IMG/VR virus record: IMGVR_UViG_3300033144_007704
Coordinates: 1-64,000 of that record
DNA length: 64,000 bases
Direction: 5' to 3' (one strand)
DNA from: a virus
The notes beneath the pieces were generated by a model, which did not search any database, was not told the origin of the DNA, and worked only from the letters and a program-made list of their open reading frames with translations. The translations under genes were made by a program, and so were the position numbers. Within the stretch, counting starts at the first letter, position 1. Each line of letters begins with the position of its first letter. This document shows positions 39,398 to 48,566 of the stretch, in pieces.

Positions 39398-39793
39398 ATG
39401 GATTATTTGCGCATCTATGTTAAAGAAGGTGACCAGGACAAAGTTAAAAAGAGGATTAAATTAGCTTGTCCCGCTATTATAAAAGAAGCAGTATTAGCTC
39501 CGATGTATGGACCCTCGCTCCCAAAATTAAAAAAACCAAAGGCCATGACTACCGGAATGAACACTAAAACAATGGCGTCCATGAGCGGACCTGAATTATC
39601 TCAAAGACTGAAACCGCCCACAAAATTTAGCACTCATTTCAAGACAGTTGGCAAGAAGGGTAAGTTGAAGCCAATATTTGAAACGACCCGAAAAGCAGGA
39701 AAAGGATTATTTAATAAAGCTTTTACAGGATTATGGGTTGGAAGCACCGTTTTAGATACATTAAAATATAGCCCGAAAGGCTTACCATTTTAA
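39398..39793 (+). CDS. Virion protein candidate with internal PAIIKEA motif
   Basis: 131 residues. A 28-residue lead (YLRIYVKEGDQDKVKKRIK) is followed by LACPAIIKEAVLAPMYGP, close to the MKCPEIIKEA leader of its neighbours, then a basic, proline-containing body and GKGLFNKAFTGLWVGSTVLD. If cleaved after the glutamate it would yield a small basic head protein. ATG at 39398; AAGGCGATA ribosome region. First gene of the leader family cluster. Function inferred from the shared motif. Confidence 0.55.
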   Translation: MDYLRIYVKEGDQDKVKKRIKLACPAIIKEAVLAPMYGPSLPKLKKPKAMTTGMNTKTMASMSGPELSQRLKPPTKFSTHFKTVGKKGKLKPIFETTRKAGKGLFNKAFTGLWVGSTVLDTLKYSPKGLPF

Positions 39794-39811
39794 AATAGAA
39801 AGGAGAAATAA

Positions 39812-40024
39812 ATGAAATGTCCAGAAATAATCAAGGAAGCATTATTTGGTTTAACCTTAACAACCCCTCTTTTTATTAGGAAGCGGAAAAGGATTTTTAA
39901 GGATAATGTTAAAAAAAAGAAGACAAAAATAAAAACACTTGAAAAATCTGATAAAATAAGAAATGCTTTAATTAATATGTCTAAAGACTATACAAAATAT
40001 CATGGAGATTTATATTTTGATTAA
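39812..40024 (+). CDS. Leader-family internal head protein candidate
   Basis: 70 residues behind AGAAAGGAGAAATA. It begins MKCPEIIKEALFG and the remainder is very basic (RKRKRIFKDNVKKKKTKIK). Cleavage after I-K-E by a T4-type prohead protease would release a basic DNA-binding-like peptide. It fits an internal head protein of the family described in the findings. No other domain seen. Confidence 0.6.
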   Translation: MKCPEIIKEALFGLTLTTPLFIRKRKRIFKDNVKKKKTKIKTLEKSDKIRNALINMSKDYTKYHGDLYFD

Positions 40025-40038
40025 AAGGAGAAAAATAA

Positions 40039-42042
40039 ATGAACTTATTCAAACAACCATTATCAGCTAAGGATGTTTTTTCTTTCATTAGAAAAGAAGC
40101 GTCTTTAGAGCTTTCCAATAAAATCGAAAATTGGCGAAAAGAAATCGATGAATACATGGATAGTCGCTATTCATTCTTATCGTCAGGGTTGGGAAGCGTA
40201 AATTTTAAAAAAGTAGATGAAAACACAAAAGACGCAGTGGGACAAATTATCTGGTCGGAAAATAATATGTCTTTTACTATTCCTATTATTATTGAAGACG
40301 GAAAATTAAAAGAACCCAATACAGCAGTATATAAGAACAAGATTATTCCTCTTGATGAGGAGTTTCTTTCCTGGACACAAAGTTCTAATGAAAATATAGG
40401 CGAAGCGGTTAAAGAAGATAAAGACATTACCGGCAATATGGAATACATCGCTCAAGATGGATTATTTTCATACGACGAAGAAGGACAGCAGAAAATATCT
40501 GCAGATCTGTCGACCATCGATCGTGTGAAAGGTTATCTTAAGGATAAGAGAATTAAATTAACCGAGAAGATAGCTTCTTCTATAAAAAACGCAATACCTG
40601 TAACTGCTCCTACAAAAGAGCACCTGTTGGAAGTTTTATCAGAAAATGCAGACATCCCATATCATTATAAGGTTGCCGCATTATACAGAGACGCAAAAGG
40701 TCGACTGGAAATTAAGGAAGGGACATTTAATGCAGAAGACATGAAAAAGCTGGGATATACTTCGGGTATAGGAATTGGACAAACCGATAGTCCAGACCAT
40801 CCGGATATAGAATATCATTATATTAGAAATGATAAGAACCTTCAAAAAATACCGGTAGTAAAAAGAATTACCGATACAAGACGTTGCGAGCAATTGCTTG
40901 TAGAGGGGAAAACAGCTCAAGGAAAGGTATTTAATAACCTTTTTGCAATATGGGAAAGTAAGCCTGAAATAAAAAGCCTGGCAACAATTGATAGAGAAAA
41001 AACGGAAGATGCGTACGGGTGGATATATGGGGATATATACGGAAGCGTCTCTCCGGACGACAAAGGAGAAGGCAAGGAATCGCATGGAGCATCCATAGAT
41101 ACTGAAAAAATAGATAGAGCTGCTGAAACATACGATAAAACAATAATATTTTTCGCAGGAGAAAATAATATATCCGTCCCATATCATGTTATTGGATGTG
41201 AAGACGTAAAAATCGGAGAAGAAGGCAATCGCGCCAGAACCCTTAAGGTAAAATCTCTGACAGACGATAAAATAGCTGTTCTCTGGCTTGATCATAATAT
41301 TACAAAGATACTGAAAGCAGATAATAAAAAACTAAAAGCTAAAGGTTATGCATCCTTAACATGGGCGAATTATGATGTTTATCTGATACCTGCTTCCTAT
41401 TCGATCGGAATACTTCAAGGCAGGAGAATCCCGGCAGCATCATATAAAGATGACTATCGTAAAATGATAAAAGATATCACAGGACAATATCCAATAGAGT
41501 TACAGATTCAACAAAGAGATGTGGACCTGTATAAAGTTGACATAACCGATTCCGGCGGCAAGAAAGAATATGATAGATTATCAAAAAATGCTGCAACCGT
41601 ATTAACAAGATATTTCACGGGTAATGGAATTAAAGACATTCAGGATGTAAGATATGATACTGCTTACAATATCCAGAAAGTCGCCAGAGAAGAAACTTTT
41701 CCCGTTAAATCGGTGGACCTCACCTCTCTTATAAAATATCGAGGCAATTGGATTAAAGCAGCCGGTATTATATGTAATGTTCCTGAAAAGATTCTTAAAA
41801 AAGCTGAGGTTAAGAAGGTTGTCGATGATTTAATTGGTATGGAATATATGGACAACAGTAATATTCAGGATATGGCTGAAGTAGAAACAAGAATAATGAA
41901 AGCCCTCGATGATGTTGGGCAATTGCTTTTAGTAGCGAGAATGGGAAAAACCGAATTATCTGAAGCGGTATTAGCTAAGAGTTTTAACGCCCTAACAAAA
42001 CTAATCAGTGAGATTCGAGGTAAAAACGAGGCGAAAGGATAA
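40039..42042 (+). CDS. Large virion-protein candidate
   Basis: 667 residues behind AAAAGGAGAAAAATA. The start NLFKQPLSAKDVFSFIRKEASLE contains FIRKEA, reminiscent of the leader motif. The body is alpha/beta, rich in D, K and Y, with no enzyme motif that I recognise; the C-terminal 100 residues are helical. Between two leader-family genes and the terminase, so a head or neck structural or internal protein is likely. Confidence 0.5.
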   Translation: MNLFKQPLSAKDVFSFIRKEASLELSNKIENWRKEIDEYMDSRYSFLSSGLGSVNFKKVDENTKDAVGQIIWSENNMSFTIPIIIEDGKLKEPNTAVYKNKIIPLDEEFLSWTQSSNENIGEAVKEDKDITGNMEYIAQDGLFSYDEEGQQKISADLSTIDRVKGYLKDKRIKLTEKIASSIKNAIPVTAPTKEHLLEVLSENADIPYHYKVAALYRDAKGRLEIKEGTFNAEDMKKLGYTSGIGIGQTDSPDHPDIEYHYIRNDKNLQKIPVVKRITDTRRCEQLLVEGKTAQGKVFNNLFAIWESKPEIKSLATIDREKTEDAYGWIYGDIYGSVSPDDKGEGKESHGASIDTEKIDRAAETYDKTIIFFAGENNISVPYHVIGCEDVKIGEEGNRARTLKVKSLTDDKIAVLWLDHNITKILKADNKKLKAKGYASLTWANYDVYLIPASYSIGILQGRRIPAASYKDDYRKMIKDITGQYPIELQIQQRDVDLYKVDITDSGGKKEYDRLSKNAATVLTRYFTGNGIKDIQDVRYDTAYNIQKVAREETFPVKSVDLTSLIKYRGNWIKAAGIICNVPEKILKKAEVKKVVDDLIGMEYMDNSNIQDMAEVETRIMKALDDVGQLLLVARMGKTELSEAVLAKSFNALTKLISEIRGKNEAKG

Positions 42043-42044
42043 AA

Positions 42045-43061
42045 ATGTCCTCAAAACAAACATTAAGGGCTGTGCCTCATGAAAACTATATTAAAGTTTT
42101 AATGTTGAGCGGAGTGCCGATAAAATCAACAGGCACGCAAAACAGCATAGATGATGTTTTGGTAGACGACAACTATAATAGCTTGCCGGAATATTATTAT
42201 AAATTAATAGAGGATGAATGCAGAATCATGCCCGGCGGGAGCGAAATGATCGATAAAAATCGTCTTGTCCAGGAATATAATTCTAAACTTATCAGGCCTG
42301 CAACAGCAAAGATATTAATGGTGTCTGATTCGGTTTCTAAGGAATTCAGGAGACCTGATATATTCCGTGATCTGGTTAATTATCAAAATTTTAAAAGAAA
42401 AAGATTCAAATACTCGGGGTCATACAGGATATTATATCTTCTTAGAACTGAAACTGCAAGACAGTATGTGGAATGTGCAGTTTTAACAAGAATGGCTTTA
42501 ACCGATTTGACTAAGGGCTGGAACGATATAACAGTAGGGCAGACAACCGTGAAGTTAAAGCCCATAGTGATAAGTGAGTATATATATTATTTTTGGAATT
42601 GCAGGGAATCCACCTTACGTAAACAGGGTACAACCAGATTAGATATAATGTCTTATCTCGATGCGGATAAGCAAAACAAATTTTACAGGCCTCATAGGGA
42701 ATTGTTGTTCAGGGAACCCTCTGTTACAAAACATAAATTCGGGACATTCTCAGAAGATGAAAGAAGAATAGATATTAGTGTTATGAGAGGCAAAACCAGG
42801 GATCGTATAATGGATATTCTGAGCAGCGAAAAACACAGATCGATATCTGCAGATATTTTAGATTTATTTAAATATTGCGATACACAAGTAAAAGAAAGTG
42901 CCGATCAAGGTAAAAGTGTCGATGAATATAAGGCTGTTATTGAGGATTTTAAACATAGGATAGTAGTGTGTGTTGAAGAGGATATTGCGCTGGATGATTT
43001 GAAAAACAGAAAGGTGGATCCGAGAACCATAGAAATGGATCAGCCGATTAATAAAAAATAA
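42045..43061 (+). CDS. Hypothetical head-module protein
   Basis: 338 residues, starting two bases after the previous stop behind GGCGAAAGGATAAAA. Mostly helical and charged; includes SDSVSKEFRRPDIFRDLVNYQNFKRK and RETARQYVECAVLTRMAL-like helices. The last 17 codons lie inside the 103-bp duplication (see 43011). No family recognised. Candidate small-terminase or connector partner by position only. Confidence 0.55.
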   Translation: MSSKQTLRAVPHENYIKVLMLSGVPIKSTGTQNSIDDVLVDDNYNSLPEYYYKLIEDECRIMPGGSEMIDKNRLVQEYNSKLIRPATAKILMVSDSVSKEFRRPDIFRDLVNYQNFKRKRFKYSGSYRILYLLRTETARQYVECAVLTRMALTDLTKGWNDITVGQTTVKLKPIVISEYIYYFWNCRESTLRKQGTTRLDIMSYLDADKQNKFYRPHRELLFREPSVTKHKFGTFSEDERRIDISVMRGKTRDRIMDILSSEKHRSISADILDLFKYCDTQVKESADQGKSVDEYKAVIEDFKHRIVVCVEEDIALDDLKNRKVDPRTIEMDQPINKK

Positions 43062-43113
43062 ATGGAGTAAAAGGAGAAGCGTTATGAAAACACCAGAAAT
43101 GATTAAGGAAGCG
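43011..43113 (+). repeat. 103-bp duplication, copy 1
   Basis: Covers the end of 42045-43061 and the ribosome site plus leader codons of 43084-43332. It matches 44076-44178 with a few substitutions (for example GGATCC against GGACCC). Confidence 0.85.
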
Positions 43114-43332
43114 ATTATAGGGCCACTCATAGATCTTAATTTGGTTGGGATACCGAGTATTATAGGCTATTTAAAAGGAAAAAAAGATGCTCTTAAAGCT
43201 AAAAAGATCGACAAAAGCCAATTGGATTTTGGAGATAAATTAGTGCGACATGCATTATTGCCGGGATCCTTGGGATATTGGGGAGGATATAGCTCTGGGG
43301 TAAAACAAAGAAAAAATAAGCAAGGACAATAA
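43084..43332 (+). CDS. Leader-family internal head protein candidate
   Basis: 82 residues behind AAAAGGAGAAGCGTT. MKTPEMIKEAIIGPLIDLNLVGIPSIIGYLKGKKDALKAKK starts with the leader, then a hydrophobic, glycine-rich segment and a basic end. After cleavage at I-K-E the mature peptide would be about 73 residues. Confidence 0.6.
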   Translation: MKTPEMIKEAIIGPLIDLNLVGIPSIIGYLKGKKDALKAKKIDKSQLDFGDKLVRHALLPGSLGYWGGYSSGVKQRKNKQGQ

Positions 43333-43335
43333 GTT

Positions 43336-43734
43336 ATGCCCAGTGTTAGTCGATCCCAACAATCCGCCTCAGCATTAGCATTGTCAGCTAAGCGAGGCAA
43401 AATATCTCCAAATAAATTATATGGAGCCGCAAAACAGATGTACAATAGTATGTCAGAAGAACAACTTCGGCATTACGCCGAAACAAAAACAAAAAATTTG
43501 CCTGAAAAAGTGGCAGAAGAGAGGAAATTTATGAAATGCCCGGAAATTATTAAAGAAGCGATATTTGGGATTGGCAAAAACATTTCTAAAGGATGGATAA
43601 AAACCAAGCATAAAGGTATATCCTATATGTTTAATAATACTGCGGAAACTCATAAAATTATGCAAAGACGAGATATTAATAGTGACGAAAGAATTAAATT
43701 AATGTTGAAAAATAAACTTATGAAAAAAGTTTAA
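43336..43734 (+). CDS. DUF3008 protein fused in frame to a leader-family protein
   Basis: 132 residues. Residues 1-58 are DUF3008 (PSVSRSQQSASALALSAKRGK, YGAAKQMYNSMSEEQLRHYAETKTKNLPEKV), a small basic family found in phages and bacteria. With no stop codon the frame continues through AEERKF into MKCPEIIKEAIFGIGKN, where an ATG at 43531 has its own AGAGGAAATTT ribosome site. It may be made as a fusion cleaved after I-K-E, as a separate short product, or both. Confidence 0.65.
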   Translation: MPSVSRSQQSASALALSAKRGKISPNKLYGAAKQMYNSMSEEQLRHYAETKTKNLPEKVAEERKFMKCPEIIKEAIFGIGKNISKGWIKTKHKGISYMFNNTAETHKIMQRRDINSDERIKLMLKNKLMKKV

Positions 43735-43762
43735 GCACAATGCTATAAGCAGGAGAAAACCT

Positions 43763-43954
43763 ATGAAATGCCCGGAAATTATTAAGAAAGCAGCGGATGA
43801 AAAATTATTAAACAAAAAGGTGAAAGTCCAAAAAAAGATCAGAAACTTTGTTATTATTGACAATCCGCAAGAACGAGAAGTATCCTCATTGGTCGTCGGG
43901 ATAGGCGAGGAATGGTGGAAACGTTGTTATCGCCGGGGACAGAAACTTTGTTAG
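43763..43954 (+). CDS. Leader-family protein, possibly frameshifted
   Basis: 63 residues behind AGCAGGAGAAAACCT. MKCPEIIKKAADEKLLNKKVKVQKK shows the leader with K for E at the cleavage position (I-K-K-A), so processing may be lost. The C-terminus (WWKRCYRRGQKLC) looks like a wrong frame; the other frame from 43912 reads VETLLSPGTETLLGVGLASRQLSK, so a frameshift near 43905 is likely. Confidence 0.45.
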   Translation: MKCPEIIKKAADEKLLNKKVKVQKKIRNFVIIDNPQEREVSSLVVGIGEEWWKRCYRRGQKLC

Positions 43955-44021
43955 GGGTAGGATTAGCTTCAAGGCAATTATCTAAGATGAATAAAGAAAA
44001 ATGGAGTAAAAGGAGAAGTGT

Positions 44022-44097
44022 TATGAAAACACCGGAAGCAATAAGAATTAGTTATTATGGGATAGAAAAAACAGGAAGGTGGACCCGAGAACCATAG
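44022..44097 (+). pseudogene. Truncated leader-family gene
   Basis: A leader start MKTPEAIR behind AAAAGGAGAAGTGTT at 44022 runs out of frame into the duplicated segment and stops at 44097 after 24 codons. It is also open upstream in frame to 43912. It looks like debris of the duplication that copied the leader region. Confidence 0.5.
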
Positions 44098-44178
44098 AAA
44101 TGGATCAGCCGATTAATAAAAAATAAATGGAGTAAAAGGAGAAGCGTTATGAAAACACCGGAAATTATTAAGGAAGCG
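44076..44178 (+). repeat. 103-bp duplication, copy 2
   Basis: Second copy of 43011-43113. Here the former end of the 338-residue gene is non-coding, while the ribosome site and leader codons start a new gene at 44149. Confidence 0.85.
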
Positions 44179-44358
44179 GTATTTGAAAAAATAGCTGAAC
44201 GAGGTCAAGGAATTGGTCAAGGCGGAGAAAGACAACTTGATTTTGGTGCAGATGAATGTAAATGTCCTAAATGTGGACATGTTACAAGTCATGGTAAAGG
44301 CACGCCATGTAATACAATAAGCTGCCCGGAATGTGGGACTAAAATGGTTGGGGTGTAA
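44149..44358 (+). CDS. Leader-family protein with zinc ribbon
   Basis: 69 residues behind AAAAGGAGAAGCGTT. The leader MKTPEIIKEAVFEKIAERG is followed by CKCPKCGHVTSHGKGTPCNTISCPECGTKMVG, a complete zinc ribbon. Cleavage after I-K-E would give a small zinc-binding internal protein. The combination shows that the leader is attached to unrelated cargo domains. Confidence 0.7.
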   Translation: MKTPEIIKEAVFEKIAERGQGIGQGGERQLDFGADECKCPKCGHVTSHGKGTPCNTISCPECGTKMVGV

Positions 44359-44367
44359 AACTAATTA

Positions 44368-46143
44368 ATGAGAAATTTAGATCCCAAAAAGATCATAATA
44401 GTTTCAGAGCATAAAAAAGTTCCGGGCAATTACCTTCAAGGAGGACATAAGCGCATTGCAAAAATGTACGCAGACGGAAGGGAATTGGCCGCAATAAAGG
44501 CTAGACACTTTAAGGGTGATTATAAAGGCTATATTTATAGAACGCATTTCATGAATGCATTATTAAACCTTAAGAATGAACCTTTATCTTATTGGTATCT
44601 GGAATTCTGGAAAGAAATATTAAATTCAGCAAGATTAAGCGTAGCCGTTCCTCCTGAAAGAAGGAAAATGATATGGAAATTTTCCCGCCAGACAGGAAAG
44701 TCCGTAAATGCGGGAGCATTAGCTATTACATTATCAGTTGAAAATGATAACTTTACAACAGTAATAACTCAACCGACCGATAAACAAATAAGCAGATTTT
44801 CCGTAGATATACTCAAGAGAATGAACAGGGATTCTATTATAACAGAAACATGGTATTATGATAATAAACTAAACGAGAGACAAGTTAAAAATAAATCATA
44901 TACAACTGGTTCTCGTATTGTTCTCGCCAATATATATAGTTCCGTATTGTCCGCCAGAGGTATTTCAGCAGATTTTTATCATGCAGACGAGTATCAAGAC
45001 ACACCCGAACATCATGCCACTATTATCGAAGAATCATTAAGTAGATCTCCTTTCAGATATATGATTAAAAGCGGAACTCCTTTACAGCCAGAAAATCCTC
45101 TTCAAAGAGAATTTGATAGATCTACCGGGCACGAATGGATGGTAAAGTGCGAAAAATGTAACACGTGGAACGGACCCCTCGGGATTAAAAATATAGGTAA
45201 ATACGGAACGATATGCTACAAATGTGGAGCAGAAATATATACCAGATTCGGGATATGGGCGGCAGCACAACCGTCTGCTGCTATAAAGGGATATCATGGT
45301 TGTGAATTAATGGTACCGCCGGACGCAGAATATGCCGCGACCTGGGCCGAGATATTATTTAAGCTCGAAAACAAAACAACTCTTGAATTCATGAACGAAG
45401 TCCTCGGCATGTCTTATTCCGATAATAAACATCCCATATCCAGACAAGACGTAATATCCGTATGTGTTCCCGGCAAACGTTATGTAAAAGAGATAACAGA
45501 AATAACTCCGGAAATGAAAAGATATTCTTATGCCGGCATAGACTGGGCAACGGTAATGCGCCCAGGCAGATCGAAAGAAGATATAAAATCTTTTACAACT
45601 CTCGTAATAGGTTCGTTTATACCAAACAGCAATAAGATCGAGATGAATTATATTAAGAGATATTATGATCTGGAGTTTGAGGATCCAAATAATCCGGATG
45701 CTGTTGTAGCGGATATGGTAAAGTGGATTAATGCACTTAATGTCAGGATAGTGGGAATGGATTTTGGAGCCGGACATCAAGAAAATATGCGATTAGTAAA
45801 CATATTAGGCTACGATAGAACAATGGAATTAGAATATCTGGGAGGAACAGACGATAAAGTTGTTTATGACAGCGCGTCAAATAAATGGCTTTTAAATCGA
45901 TCAAGGGTTATGGAAGATTTTATTGTAGATTTTGTTCTAAATAAAAGATTTAAAATGGCTAAGTACGATGGGGAAACATCAGAATATTCTGCCGATCTGA
46001 CAACAGTATATAAATACCATGATCCGGCTAAAAGATATTTAAGATTCGGGAAATCGGGGCCAGACGACTTGTTTCATGCAATGTTGTTTATGAGAATGGC
46101 GTGGTTGTTTGATCATGACAAATTGCCATATGTCTCAAAATAG
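44368..46143 (+). CDS. terL: Terminase large subunit
   Basis: 591 residues. The packaging ATPase has the Walker A-like KFSRQTGKSVNAG (about residue 107-112), TQPTDKQISRF, and a Walker B-like segment FYHADEYQDT (about 205). A zinc insertion (CEKCN...CYKCG) follows, as in some GpA-like terminases. The nuclease half has YAGIDWATV, RIVGMDFGAGH and SGPDDLFHAMLFMRMAW, the RuvC-like acidic sites. It drives ATP-powered DNA packaging and cuts genome ends at the portal. Start ATG at 44368 with a poor ribosome site. Confidence 0.92.
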   Translation: MRNLDPKKIIIVSEHKKVPGNYLQGGHKRIAKMYADGRELAAIKARHFKGDYKGYIYRTHFMNALLNLKNEPLSYWYLEFWKEILNSARLSVAVPPERRKMIWKFSRQTGKSVNAGALAITLSVENDNFTTVITQPTDKQISRFSVDILKRMNRDSIITETWYYDNKLNERQVKNKSYTTGSRIVLANIYSSVLSARGISADFYHADEYQDTPEHHATIIEESLSRSPFRYMIKSGTPLQPENPLQREFDRSTGHEWMVKCEKCNTWNGPLGIKNIGKYGTICYKCGAEIYTRFGIWAAAQPSAAIKGYHGCELMVPPDAEYAATWAEILFKLENKTTLEFMNEVLGMSYSDNKHPISRQDVISVCVPGKRYVKEITEITPEMKRYSYAGIDWATVMRPGRSKEDIKSFTTLVIGSFIPNSNKIEMNYIKRYYDLEFEDPNNPDAVVADMVKWINALNVRIVGMDFGAGHQENMRLVNILGYDRTMELEYLGGTDDKVVYDSASNKWLLNRSRVMEDFIVDFVLNKRFKMAKYDGETSEYSADLTTVYKYHDPAKRYLRFGKSGPDDLFHAMLFMRMAWLFDHDKLPYVSK

Positions 46144-46199
46144 AAAAATGTTGACAGAATATTAAAGATAGTTCTTATTTTGATTAGTAGGATAAATAA

Positions 46200-47132
46200 A
46201 TGGAAAAAGAAGCTTTTGTAGCGCCGCTTAGGATAAAAAGCAATGAAGAACGGCAGTCCCTTAAAGGGATTGCTAAAGAATATGCTAATGAAATGTCAGG
46301 TGGAGCATTAGGATTAGCAGCGTCATTGCCTATAGGATATGCTTTTGGTAAGGGTATGCAAAAGATTCCGGCCATTAGAAAGAGTCCTCGCCTTGCGAAG
46401 TTTATGCAGGCGAATTTAAGTATGGTTCCGACCAGGGCTATGAGGGCAGCAGCAAAGAAAGTTATTTCATCTACAACTAAAAATCCTCTTGCTTTAAAAA
46501 GGATAGATATTGCGACATCGAAATATATCCGAGCTGGAGCGAGAAAGTGGATTGGGAAACCTAAAAATTTAGCTATGTTAGCCGGGATAATGATAGCAGG
46601 AGTAGCTGGTTCATATCTGGGTGGAAAAACTTCTATAAGAAAAATGGAGAAAAGAGATAAGTTACCACCTGTAGATCAAGGTTTAATTACAGCAAGGCGA
46701 TCCGCAACATTTCTTTTTCCGGAATCGCTTAAACCTATAGAAGCTGCGGTATATTATGGAATAACAAAAAAATATTTAAAAGATAAGGAAATAAATAAAA
46801 CAGGAGAATTTATGAGAACACCAGAAATTATAAAAGAAGCAATGGGCATGCCTGCGAAAGGATTGATCATAGACACAATAGGCGGAGGCGCAATAGGAGC
46901 GGGTATTGGCGGAATATTTGGGAAAAGAACTAACACTAAGGGAAAGAAGCGATCCTTTCTTGCAAGAGCAGGGAAGGGGGCGTTGGTAGGAACGGCGATA
47001 GGTGGTGGAGTTAATTTGGCAGCAAAAGGTGCTTATAGATTGAAAACGGGTAAAAATCCCTTTAAGTTTAAGTATTCTCCTAATACATGGAAAGCCGCTT
47101 TAACAGGAGAATTCAGAAGGATCAGGACATAA
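46200..47132 (+). CDS. Fusion of a glycine-rich protein with a leader-family protein
   Basis: 310 residues. The first part begins MEKEAFVAPLRIK and has hydrophobic glycine-rich spans (GGALGLAASLPIGYAFGKG, LAMLAGIMIAGVAGSYLGG). Without a stop it reads into MRTPEIIKEAMGMPAKG, where an ATG at 46812 has its own CAGGAGAATTT ribosome site, then a second glycine-rich segment (GGGAIGAGIGGIFGKRT). Either two products arise or the precursor is cleaved after I-K-E. The hydrophobic hairpins recall membrane-inserting virion proteins ejected with DNA. Confidence 0.6.
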   Translation: MEKEAFVAPLRIKSNEERQSLKGIAKEYANEMSGGALGLAASLPIGYAFGKGMQKIPAIRKSPRLAKFMQANLSMVPTRAMRAAAKKVISSTTKNPLALKRIDIATSKYIRAGARKWIGKPKNLAMLAGIMIAGVAGSYLGGKTSIRKMEKRDKLPPVDQGLITARRSATFLFPESLKPIEAAVYYGITKKYLKDKEINKTGEFMRTPEIIKEAMGMPAKGLIIDTIGGGAIGAGIGGIFGKRTNTKGKKRSFLARAGKGALVGTAIGGGVNLAAKGAYRLKTGKNPFKFKYSPNTWKAALTGEFRRIRT

Positions 47133-47169
47133 TAATAACGAGATGTTCTAATAAAAAGGAGAAAAAATA

Positions 47170-48549
47170 ATGTTTGGAATTCAATCATTCGACGAAGAAA
47201 GAATTGAAAAATTAGCAACACAGGTCTTAGCATATGCTCAAGACACACAAATAAGCCTAACCGACGGACTTAGAAAAATAGCAACAGACTACGGTCTCTC
47301 TTCTGCTGAAATAGAAAATGTTTGCGGGAGGGTGAACCATATACATTTCAGTAATAAATTTGCAGAGGATAAACTTGTGTCGTTTAAAAGAGCAGTTTTT
47401 GAAGATGTCATTGGGTCTACTACAAAAACTGCCGGCTATAGGATTTATTCCGGCAAGCTGATGAAAAATATCTATGAATATCTTGACAAAGAAGCTGCCG
47501 ATAAAGACATTGCGCCGGAAGGAGAATTTGCTGAACCGAGAAAATATAAACAATCAGACTCACAGAGAAAAGCATCGCTGATAGATGCTGCACACAGAAA
47601 TGCCGACACTTTAAATGAAATGGAAAGCAATAGAAATGCCGAGCTCGATAAGATGCGTAATACAATTATACAACTTGTTCAATCCGGTGAATCTCTTAAT
47701 AATATATATGAAGTCATATATAAGACGTGGGGAAAGAATAACGTCGGTGAACTTGACAGATATTTCGCTGAACTTATTGGAGACTTGAAAGCGGACGGAT
47801 ATATCTCGAGTAAGGATGAGCTTAAAATACCTGGAGTAGAAAGCATCCCGGATAGAGAAATAGCCGAAACTCCATTACAGAAAAGTGCAGAGTCAATATT
47901 AAAGTTAAGCACCGATATTATAAAAAGAGAAATAGTTCATTATAATCTTCAGGATATGCTTAAGGAGGCAGGGGAACATACTTCTGCCAGGATAGTAGAT
48001 GAAATTGCCGGAGATGAATTTATGGTGGCCGATATAATGGCCACCGCCATGGAAAAGGACGCTAAGTTCTTTCAAACCATAGGGAAAGCTCTTAAATCTA
48101 CTGGTATAGGAACTGCTCTTTTTGCCGCTCCAGCCATATTAGGAGCAAGTATTGCTCGAGCAGATGATATTGCTTGGAAAATGAAAAGAAAAAAGATACA
48201 GGAAGATTTACCAAACAGATTCCCTGAACTAAAAGAGATTCCAGCCCAGAAATATGTAGATATTTATGAAACCATAACGGCTTTGACTCCAGTTCTTTTA
48301 AAAGCTCCGTATGCTTTGGCTGAGACGATCAAGGGAGTTTATGAATATGATACTATTGATACCGGAACAATAACATCATTGATAAGTGCAAGTGCAAAAG
48401 GGAAACAACCATCTATTGGGACAGAATCCCTTATGAAGAGTTTATCGCAGGGAATTAGTTCACAGATGCCGAAGCCTAAGCAACAGAGCAATGAAGTGCA
48501 TGAATTTCCAGCAACATTAACAGGATATCATGCGGAAAAATATAAATAG
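47170..48549 (+). CDS. Head-module protein, possible scaffold or internal protein
   Basis: 459 residues behind AAAAGGAGAAAAAATA. Acidic and helical (ESGNSLN, REIAETPLQKSAESILKLSTDIIKR) with a late hydrophobic segment (GIGTALFAAPAILGASIARAD). Several K-E-A sites (LDKEAAD, MLKEAGE) could be cleavage points. Position between the leader-family genes and the portal gene suggests a scaffold/core or ejected protein; not shown. Confidence 0.45.
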   Translation: MFGIQSFDEERIEKLATQVLAYAQDTQISLTDGLRKIATDYGLSSAEIENVCGRVNHIHFSNKFAEDKLVSFKRAVFEDVIGSTTKTAGYRIYSGKLMKNIYEYLDKEAADKDIAPEGEFAEPRKYKQSDSQRKASLIDAAHRNADTLNEMESNRNAELDKMRNTIIQLVQSGESLNNIYEVIYKTWGKNNVGELDRYFAELIGDLKADGYISSKDELKIPGVESIPDREIAETPLQKSAESILKLSTDIIKREIVHYNLQDMLKEAGEHTSARIVDEIAGDEFMVADIMATAMEKDAKFFQTIGKALKSTGIGTALFAAPAILGASIARADDIAWKMKRKKIQEDLPNRFPELKEIPAQKYVDIYETITALTPVLLKAPYALAETIKGVYEYDTIDTGTITSLISASAKGKQPSIGTESLMKSLSQGISSQMPKPKQQSNEVHEFPATLTGYHAEKYK

Positions 48550-48566
48550 GAAAAGGATGGTAAATT

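Noticed and set aside
43763-43954. WWKRCYRRGQKLC as an antimicrobial-like peptide end
   Set aside because: It is more simply the wrong frame after a frameshift; the other frame gives a normal protein-like continuation.
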